From: Patescibacteria group bacterium
Lineage (GTDB): Bacteria; Patescibacteriota; Minisyncoccia; Minisyncoccales; JAHIOY01
Assembly: GCA_018894495.1 (NCBI GenBank)
Contig: JAHIOY010000034.1
Coordinates: 1-9,712, forward strand
Direction of reading: 5' to 3'
DNA length: 9,712 bases
Part shown: one piece after another, positions 6,066 to 9,712 of the stretch
How the letters are laid out: every line of letters begins with the position of its first letter
Numbering within the stretch: the first letter of the stretch is position 1
Program-made: the position numbers and the translations under genes
Notes under the pieces: model-generated
The model's input: only the letters and a program-made list of their open reading frames with translations
Database searches by the model: none
Told to the model about the DNA's origin: nothing

Positions 6066-6470
6066 ATGAAATCATACGAGTTAACTTATTTAATTTCTCC
6101 CGAACTTAGCGAGGAAGAAGTAAAAAATATTCAGGAAAAAATTATCTCCCTGCTCCAAAAAGAAGGCGGGGTTTTAAATGAAGTTAAATTACCAATTAAA
6201 AAAAAGTTGGCCTACCTAATAAAAAAACAAAGGGAGGCGTTTTTAAGCGACTTTAATTTTTATTTAGAACCAGAAAAATTAGGGGGGTTAGAAAAGGTCT
6301 TAAAATCAGAAAAGAAAATTCTTAGATATCTAATTTTAGCCAAACCAAAAATTAAAATTGCCAAAGTAAGAAAAAGGCCGATAAAAGTTATTTCTAAAGT
6401 TCCCGCTAAAGAAAAAAAGGTGGGACTAAAAGAGATTGAAAAAAAATTAGAAGAAATATTAAAGGAATAA
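6066..6470 (+). CDS. rpsF: Small ribosomal subunit protein bS6
   Basis: A 134-residue bS6 protein, which binds 16S rRNA in the central domain of the 30S subunit as a heterodimer partner of bS18. The start at 6066 gives MKSYELTYLISPELSEEEV, the standard bS6 N-terminus. An in-frame ATG at 5985 would add 27 residues encoded by the inverted repeat and promoter and is rejected. The core alpha-beta fold spans about residues 1-95, with the typical LPIKKKLAYLIKKQREAF and LRYLILAKP strands. A Lys-rich tail of about 40 residues extends the C-terminus, likely disordered and RNA-contacting. It is first in the classic rpsF-ssb-rpsR cluster, with no Shine-Dalgarno site and a promoter almost at the ATG. Confidence 0.95.
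   Translation: MKSYELTYLISPELSEEEVKNIQEKIISLLQKEGGVLNEVKLPIKKKLAYLIKKQREAFLSDFNFYLEPEKLGGLEKVLKSEKKILRYLILAKPKIKIAKVRKRPIKVISKVPAKEKKVGLKEIEKKLEEILKE
6462..6466 (+). promoter_or_regulatory. Shine-Dalgarno site of ssb inside the end of rpsF
   Basis: AAGGA lies five bases before the ssb ATG at 6472 and overlaps the last codons of rpsF. It is the clearest Shine-Dalgarno site in the window, on a downstream gene whose translation is probably coupled to rpsF. Confidence 0.6.
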
Positions 6471-6471
6471 T

Positions 6472-6918
6472 ATGAATTTAAATAAGGTATTTTTAATTGG
6501 TCGGCTGACTCGCGACCCCGAATCAAAAACTCTTCCTTCTGGAACGGCAGTTGCCGCTTTTGGATTAGCCACCGACAGATACTTTACTGATAAATCCGGT
6601 CAAAAACAACAGCAAACCGATTTTCACAACATTGTCTTATTTGGGCGACTGGCCGAGATTGCGTCTCAATATTCAACTAAAGGCTCTTTGGTTTTTATTG
6701 AAGGTAGAATCAGAACGAGCAGTTGGCAAGATGCTTCCGGTAATAAAAGATACAAAACGGAAATTATTGGGGAAAAAATACAATTAGGACCAAAATCGGC
6801 TGGTAAGACAATACCCCAAGAAAAGGAAACGCCACCCCAAGAAGAAATTCCATCCAAAGAACAAATCCCCATTATTGAAGAAGAGGGAGACATTAACGTT
6901 AAGGATATACCATTTTGA
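6472..6918 (+). CDS. ssb: Single-stranded DNA-binding protein
   Basis: A 148-residue SSB of normal bacterial length. It coats single-stranded DNA during replication, recombination and repair and recruits partners such as the neighbouring RecA's loading machinery. The OB fold covers about residues 1-108, with MNLNKVFLIGRLTRDPE at the start, the TDFHNIVLFGRLAE strand and the YSTKGSLVFIEGRIRTSSW segment. A Pro/Glu-rich linker (about 110-139) leads to the acidic protein-interaction tip, here INVKDIPF (usually DDIPF), so the tip is slightly less acidic than the consensus. The start is one base after the rpsF stop with a Shine-Dalgarno site inside rpsF. The ssb position between rpsF and rpsR is widely conserved in bacteria. 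Confidence 0.96.
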   Translation: MNLNKVFLIGRLTRDPESKTLPSGTAVAAFGLATDRYFTDKSGQKQQQTDFHNIVLFGRLAEIASQYSTKGSLVFIEGRIRTSSWQDASGNKRYKTEIIGEKIQLGPKSAGKTIPQEKETPPQEEIPSKEQIPIIEEEGDINVKDIPF

Positions 6919-7060
6919 AAATTCGAAATCCGAATATCGAAATTCGAAACAATATCTAAATTCTAAATTCCAATTTTCCAAACGTGTTTAGAATTTTGAA
7001 TTTTGGTCTTTGGAATTTGTTTAGGATTTCGGATTTCGTGCTTCGGATTTCTTTTTACTT
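6919..7060. repeat. AATTCGAAATCCGAA-type inverted repeat between ssb and rpsR
   Basis: The ssb-rpsR spacer is built from units such as GAAATCCGAATATCGAAATTCGAAACAA on the left and ATTTCGGATTTCGTGCTTCGGATTTC on the right, with AATTCTAAATTCC and GGAATTTG units between. The left half is an imperfect reverse complement of the right half, so the whole spacer can fold into a long hairpin. Such tracts generate spurious short reading frames on both strands and look like dispersed intergenic repeat, not genes. Its place within a ribosomal protein cluster suggests it could affect read-through into rpsR. Confidence 0.75.
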
Positions 7061-7071
7061 CGTAAAAAGCT

Positions 7072-7269
7072 ATGCCTTGTTATTTTTGCCAACGAAATAT
7101 TCAGGTAATTGATTTCAAAGACATCGCTTTGCTCCGAAGGTTTATTTCGGGTATGGCTAAAATTAGGGCCAAAAAAAAGACCGGAGTTTGCTCCAAACAT
7201 CAAAGAAAAATGGCCATAGCCATAAAGAGAGCGAGATTTTTAGGTTTGTTGCCCTATGTGGTTAATTAG
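7072..7269 (+). CDS. rpsR: Small ribosomal subunit protein bS18 (zinc-ribbon form)
   Basis: A 65-residue bS18, partner of bS6 in the 30S platform. The family signatures are DFKDIALLRRFISGMAKIRAKK and KHQRKMAIAIKRARFLGLLPYV. It carries a putative zinc-binding set: C3xxC6 near the N-terminus and C40xxH43 before the helical core, making it a C+ type of the protein. Many bacterial bS18 proteins have lost these cysteines. No Shine-Dalgarno site precedes the ATG, and the upstream gap of 153 bases is an inverted repeat. The last 30 bases overlap the 3' end of the convergent recA. The usual downstream partner rplI (bL9) is not present here. Confidence 0.95.
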   Translation: MPCYFCQRNIQVIDFKDIALLRRFISGMAKIRAKKKTGVCSKHQRKMAIAIKRARFLGLLPYVVN

Positions 7270-8244
7270 AGCGATTTTGATTTTTTCGTTTATTTCTGGA
7301 TTTTCTTTCAAAAATTTTTTAGCGGCCTCTAATCCCAGACCCAATTTCATTCCTTCATACTGAAGCCAACTGCCGGCTTTTTTTATTATTCCCATTTTTA
7401 ACCCTGTATTTAAAATATCGGCATATTTAGAAATTCCCTCATTATAGCAAATGTCAAATTCGGCGGTTTTAAAGGGAGCGGCCACTTTATTTTTAACAAT
7501 TTTAGCCCTAATTCTGGAACCAATAATTTCTTCTCCGTGTTTTATTTGGGCAATTCTTCTTAAATTAATTCTCACCGAAGCGTAAAACTTTAAAGCTAGT
7601 CCTCCCGGGGTTGTTTCTGGATTACCCCAGAGAACGCCAATTTTCATTCGGGTTTGATTTATAAAAATAACAACCGTTTTTGTTTTTGAAATAATTCCGG
7701 AAAGCTTTCGAAGGGCTTGACTCATTAAACGGGCCTGAAGACCGATTTGAAATTCGCCCATTTCACCGGCGATTTCAGCTTGGGGAACTAAAGCCGCCAC
7801 CGAATCAACAACAATAATGTCTACCTCGCCCGACTTGACTAAGGTCTCCACAATTTGAAGGGCCTGTTCGCCAGAATCGGGCTGAGAGATTAATAACTCA
7901 TCAATGTTTACTCCAATTCTTTTTGAATAGTCAGGGTCTAAAGCGTGCTCAGCATCAACAAAAGCCACTGCCCCTCCTTTTTTTTGGGCCTCGGCTAAAA
8001 TATGAAGAGCCAAAGTGGTTTTGCCGGATGATTCACCCCCATAAATTTCAATCACTCTGCCCCGAGGCACGCCCCCCACTCCTAAGGCAGTATCAATAGA
8101 GATGGAACCTGTTGAAATTACATCAACATCAACCGCCCTCACTTCTTTTAATTTCATAATTGCTCCCTCGCCAAACTTTTGTTTAATTTCCTCAACCGCC
8201 TCTTTTAAATTGCCTTTTTCAATTTTTTCGTCTGTTTTTTTCAT
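7240..8244 (-). CDS. recA: Recombinase RecA
   Basis: A 334-residue RecA, which forms ATP-dependent filaments on single-stranded DNA for strand exchange and, where LexA exists, SOS induction. The Walker A motif GGESSGKT is at residues 69-76, the catalytic glutamate region DAEHALD is at 97-103, and Walker B VDIIVVDSVAAL is at 141-152. Loop L1 lies around GEMGEFQIGLQARLMSQALRK (about 160-180), and L2 around NQTRMKIGVLWGNPETTPGG (196-215), with a Trp where E. coli has Phe203. It is slightly shorter than E. coli RecA, lacking the long acidic tail. The start is supported by the N-terminal helix pattern, though no Shine-Dalgarno site is visible. It lies 31 bases after the broken toxin gene on the same strand and overlaps rpsR by 30 bp at its 3' end. 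No LexA-box-like operator was recognised upstream. Confidence 0.97.
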   Translation of the reverse strand: MKKTDEKIEKGNLKEAVEEIKQKFGEGAIMKLKEVRAVDVDVISTGSISIDTALGVGGVPRGRVIEIYGGESSGKTTLALHILAEAQKKGGAVAFVDAEHALDPDYSKRIGVNIDELLISQPDSGEQALQIVETLVKSGEVDIIVVDSVAALVPQAEIAGEMGEFQIGLQARLMSQALRKLSGIISKTKTVVIFINQTRMKIGVLWGNPETTPGGLALKFYASVRINLRRIAQIKHGEEIIGSRIRAKIVKNKVAAPFKTAEFDICYNEGISKYADILNTGLKMGIIKKAGSWLQYEGMKLGLGLEAAKKFLKENPEINEKIKIALINHIGQQT

Positions 8245-8254
8245 CTTTTTACTA

Positions 8255-8285
8255 AAAACCGTTCTCGGATTATTTTTACGGTTTT
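8255..8285 (-). terminator. Weak terminator-like hairpin between toxin gene and recA
   Basis: On the minus strand AAAACCGT (8285-8278) pairs perfectly with ACGGTTTT (8262-8255), with a 15-base loop and one further T in the tail. The left arm overlaps the last codons and stop of the toxin gene. The stem is short and the loop large, so it may be a weak terminator or attenuator that separates toxin and recA transcription, or be without function. Confidence 0.35.
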
Positions 8286-8538
8286 CTTAAAACTTCATCG
8301 TGTTTTCCAATTCTTCTAAAAATATAAGTATCTCCGCTCATTTGAAAGGTAAAACGAATATCTTTAGTTATTCTGCCTTCCCAGATGTCTTTACTTCCTT
8401 GAACTTTTTTAGTTCTTAGTGAGGGATGTGGCGAGGATTTTTCAATAAAATAAGAAGTTGTTTGTCGCAATGTTTTTGGGTTTCTATGGATAATTTCTCA
8501 TATCCTCTATCAAAAGATTTCGTAAGAGATAATTTCAT
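8276..8538 (-). pseudogene. RelE/YafQ-like toxin gene, frameshifted
   Basis: Two frames together make one RelE-superfamily toxin. From the ATG at 8538 the first frame reads MKLSLTKSFDRGYEKL...LLKNPRH and then hits a TAA at 8418-8416 after 40 codons. The other frame continues the family pattern with HPSLRTKKVQGSKDIWEGRI...IRFTF...IFRRIGKHDEVLRKP to the stop at 8276. The join falls at 8426-8431, where CGCCACATCCC replaces an expected CGCCATCCC, a 2-nt CA insertion or duplication. Repaired, the protein would be 86 residues, normal for ribosome-dependent mRNA interferases, and would keep the C-terminal Arg and His positions. The gene starts eight bases after the antitoxin stop. It is probably inactive, though an assembly error or strain polymorphism is possible. 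A standalone product from the internal ATG at 8470 would lack the N-terminal helices. Confidence 0.8.
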
Positions 8539-8546
8539 AAATAAAA

Positions 8547-8801
8547 TTAGACGTTTCTTTTCTTCAACCCATTCAAATGCTTTATTAGGTCTTTAGCATT
8601 ATCAAAGGGCCCACTTACACGACCAGCCTTTATATCGTCGTCTGCCTTTTTTTCTTTTTTCTGCCACTCTTTTGTCCAAAACCAGGATTGGTCTTTTGAA
8701 ATTGCTTTTTTGAAATCTAAAAGCCCCTCATACTCTTTGCGAGGAATAATTACCAAATCGCCTTTCTTCATTAAATTTTTAGGAATAGTGATAGTATCCA
8801 T
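8547..8801 (-). CDS. Antitoxin of a RelE-type toxin-antitoxin pair, AbrB-like N-terminus
   Basis: An 84-residue protein beginning MDTITIPKNLMKKGDLVIIPRKEYEGLLDF, which resembles the swapped-hairpin AbrB/SpoVT DNA-binding fold seen in antitoxins (strand, KGDLVIIPRKEYE, helix). The rest is charged and helical, with Trp-rich QSWFWTKEWQKKEKKADDD and a C-terminal SGPFDNAKDLIKHL segment. That part is likely to bind the toxin. In family terms it would neutralise the RelE-like toxin and repress its own promoter. It lies upstream of the toxin with an eight-base gap. Because the toxin is frameshifted, the antitoxin may be a surviving orphan. A promoter with an extended -10 lies nine bases upstream of the ATG. 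The assignment as antitoxin is strong by context, and the exact family is less sure. Confidence 0.8.
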   Translation of the reverse strand: MDTITIPKNLMKKGDLVIIPRKEYEGLLDFKKAISKDQSWFWTKEWQKKEKKADDDIKAGRVSGPFDNAKDLIKHLNGLKKRNV

Positions 8802-8810
8802 AACAATTTT

Positions 8811-8839
8811 ATCTTATCACAGTCCCCGAAGGAAAGCAA
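8811..8839 (-). promoter_or_regulatory. Promoter of the antitoxin-toxin pair
   Basis: On the minus strand TTGCTT (8839-8834) and TAAGAT (8816-8811) are 17 bases apart, and the -10 is preceded by TGA, giving an extended -10 (TGATAAGAT). Nine bases separate it from the antitoxin ATG, so the 5' leader would be only about three bases. No clear operator palindrome overlaps it. Confidence 0.55.
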
Positions 8840-8855
8840 AAATTCCTACAGGGCA

Positions 8856-8886
8856 GGCAAAATCTGAAAGTCAAACAAATCTTGCC
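8856..8886 (+). terminator. Hairpin with rightward terminator form, no obvious client gene
   Basis: GGCAAAATCTG (8856-8866) and CAAATCTTGCC (8876-8886) face each other with a 9-base loop. On the plus strand two positions are A/C mismatches, while on the minus strand they become G-U pairs, giving an 11-bp stem there. The plus-strand T-run (TTTTCTACTTTTTT) follows directly. No rightward gene ends here, so its function is unclear. It could be part of a repeat. Confidence 0.35.
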
Positions 8887-8899
8887 TTTTCTACTTTTT

Positions 8900-9070
8900 T
8901 CATTCCATTCCCTTTCTTTCCTGCGGTTCTTTTTTTACCTTTGCGTTTAAATCTTCTAAAAATTTTCCGTGCAATTCAAGATATTTTTTTTCTTCATCTA
9001 AAGATAACTTCTTGTAAACACTGCTTCTTTCATATCTACAAAATATCTCCTTTTTAATGGCTTGATAAAT
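8900..9070 (-). pseudogene. Possible 5'-truncated gene remnant
   Basis: On the minus strand a frame runs from about 9070 to a TGA at 8902-8900 and encodes 57 residues with a protein-like, charged helical pattern (IYQAIKKEIFCRYERSS, LDEEKKYLELHGKFLEDL, NAKVKKEP). It has no usual start codon near its 5' end. Upstream it runs into the inverted-repeat element at 9071-9172 and meets a TAG at 9118-9116. I do not recognise the family. The simplest reading is the tail of a gene whose front was lost or replaced by the repeat. A chance open frame is possible. Confidence 0.35.
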
Positions 9071-9172
9071 CCTGTAGTAGAATTTTGAAAATTTTTGCCG
9101 AGCACTAGAACATAGCTAAGTGTTGGACTATTTCCGCCGACAGCCGAAGGCGGTCAAAATTTCTACTACTGG
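9071..9172. repeat. 102-bp inverted-repeat element beside the ftsK stop codon (element 2)
   Basis: CCTGTAGTAGAATTTTGA (9071-9088) and TCAAAATTTCTACTACTGG (9154-9172) are inverted repeats with one bulged base and one outer mismatch. The interior holds CACTAG/CTaAGTG (about 9103-9122) and CCGCC/GGCGG (about 9135-9153) stems with GCCGAAGGC. The arms share GTAGTAGAA..TTT with the element at 5849-6029. The right arm ends two bases before the ftsK stop codon, so the element begins right at the 3' end of ftsK and may act as its transcript end structure. Confidence 0.75.
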
Positions 9173-9174
9173 AG

Positions 9175-9712
9175 TCAAACTTTTTTCCAATCATCTTGAT
9201 TATCACCGCCTCTGGCGGGATCCCGCTCCGCGGGATTTTCTTCTTGATTTTTAAACAAAATTTCCCGCGGTTTTGCTCCGTCAGCTGGTCCGACAACCCC
9301 CCTTTCTTCAAACGTATCAATCAGACGCGCCGCTCTGGCATAGCCAATTCTCAGTCGTCTCTGCAAAAGGGAAGCCGATGCCTTCCTGGCTTCAATCACC
9401 AGTTTTTTTGCATCTTCGTAAAGAGGATCTTCCTCAAGAGCTTGAAAATTTGAATTGCCAATAAAGGACTGTGTCTCCGAGCCCTCGGTCAAGAGCTCGT
9501 CCTCAATTTTTGAATTTTGAACTTTGCTCTTTGCTCTTATATATTCCACCACTTTTTTTACCTCCCTATCTGAAGTATAAGCGGCTTGAATTCTTTTCGG
9601 TTTTGCAACCTCGGCTGAAATAAAAAGAAAATCGCCCAGTCCTAAAAGTTTTTCTGAACCAGCCATATCCAAAATCGTTCTGGAATCAATCTGAGAGGCA
9701 ACCTGAAAAGAA
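9175..9712 (-). CDS. ftsK: DNA translocase FtsK, C-terminal part (partial)
   Basis: The 3' end of ftsK, open to the right edge (about 178 residues seen). FtsK is a membrane-anchored septal ATPase that pumps DNA to clear chromosomes from the division plane and supports dimer resolution. The visible motor segment reads SFQVASQIDSRTILDMAGSEKLLGLGDFLF, followed by PKRIQAAYTSDREVKKVVEYI. The winged-helix gamma domain follows with GYARAARLIDTFEERGVVGPADGAKPREIL, the part that in E. coli reads KOPS sites. Between these is a linker of about 45 residues (SKVQNSKIEDE...ALEEDPLYED). The tail after PREIL is longer than usual and is encoded by a cluster of GC-rich palindromes (NPAERDPARGGDN). The stop TGA lies at 9177-9175. 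The N-terminal membrane domain lies outside the window. Confidence 0.95.
   Translation of the reverse strand, partial: SFQVASQIDSRTILDMAGSEKLLGLGDFLFISAEVAKPKRIQAAYTSDREVKKVVEYIRAKSKVQNSKIEDELLTEGSETQSFIGNSNFQALEEDPLYEDAKKLVIEARKASASLLQRRLRIGYARAARLIDTFEERGVVGPADGAKPREILFKNQEENPAERDPARGGDNQDDWKKV
9206..9236. repeat. Cluster of GC-rich palindromes in the ftsK tail
   Basis: Three overlapping inverted repeats lie within 31 bases: CCGCC-TCT-GGCGG (9206-9218), the perfect 12-mer GCGGGATCCCGC (9215-9226), and ATCCCGC-TCC-GCGGGAT (9220-9236). They encode the non-conserved tail residues PAERDPARGG of FtsK, after the end of the gamma domain. Local GC content is far above the surroundings, consistent with an inserted small palindromic repeat that kept the frame open. 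Confidence 0.7.

Larger units (their letters stand above)
8802..9174. other. 373-base gap between antitoxin gene and ftsK
   Basis: No intact gene is supported here on either strand. From left to right it holds the antitoxin promoter, a hairpin at 8856-8886, a possible leftward gene remnant at 8900-9070, and the inverted-repeat element at 9071-9172. The rightward open frame across 8710-9057 overlaps the antitoxin gene, has no recognisable family pattern and is T/Phe-rich, so it is treated as a shadow. Confidence 0.7.

Noticed and set aside
6784..7203. Small leftward genes around the ssb-rpsR spacer
   Set aside because: Their translations (FEFRYSDFEF-like, SEARNPKS-like) are typical spurious products of AATTCGAAATCC-type repeats.
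8276..8470. Standalone 64-residue protein starting at the ATG at 8470
   Set aside because: It lacks the N-terminal part of the RelE fold, which is present in the other frame immediately upstream. A frameshift explains both pieces.
8710..9057. Rightward 115-codon open frame
   Set aside because: It overlaps the antitoxin gene antisense, crosses its promoter and a hairpin, and has no recognisable domain.
1..9712. Recoding of TGA as glycine (code 25)
   Set aside because: TGA ends the permease, ssb and ftsK at the expected family lengths, so TGA is a stop here.

Overview
The window looks like a small, AT-rich, compact genome of the Patescibacteria/CPR type, probably Parcubacteria-like. This rests on general features rather than on a search: short intergenic gaps, two convergent gene pairs that overlap at their 3' ends, few Shine-Dalgarno sites, a tRNA without an encoded CCA, a core-gene set in shuffled order, and many intergenic inverted repeats. 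TGA serves as a normal stop for several genes (permease, ssb, ftsK), so the code appears to be standard code 11, not the TGA=Gly code of Gracilibacteria/SR1.

Layout. Positions 1-149 hold the 3' end of an unidentified gene. It is followed six bases later by tRNA-Leu(CAG) at 156-240. A rightward block then encodes ribonuclease J (375-2069), tryptophanyl-tRNA synthetase (2145-3122) and an APC-family amino acid permease (3126-4397). The permease overlaps tail-to-tail with a leftward phosphomannomutase/phosphoglucomutase (4380-5801). A divergent promoter region at 5802-6065 carries a large inverted-repeat element. To its right lies the rpsF-ssb-rpsR cluster (6066-7269), whose last gene overlaps tail-to-tail with leftward recA (7240-8244). 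Upstream of recA on the same strand is a toxin-antitoxin pair: an intact AbrB-like antitoxin (8547-8801) and a RelE-like toxin broken by an apparent 2-nt insertion (8276-8538). A 373-base gap (8802-9174) holds a promoter, a hairpin, a possible gene remnant and a second inverted-repeat element. The C-terminal part of ftsK (9175-9712) runs off the right edge.

The genes are mostly housekeeping: RNA decay, tRNA charging, translation, single-strand DNA binding, recombination, chromosome segregation, sugar-phosphate metabolism and amino acid uptake. I see no defence island, phage, CRISPR array or new biosynthetic cluster.

The most interesting signal is a set of palindromic elements. Arms of the type GGTAGTGAA...TCTACTACC occur in the rpsF/pmm intergenic element, in a hairpin apparently inserted in frame inside the pmm gene, and in diverged form beside the ftsK stop codon. 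This resembles, by analogy only, the Rickettsia palindromic elements that insert within coding genes. Also notable are promoters placed so close to start codons (pmm, rpsF, antitoxin) that the transcripts should be leaderless or nearly so.
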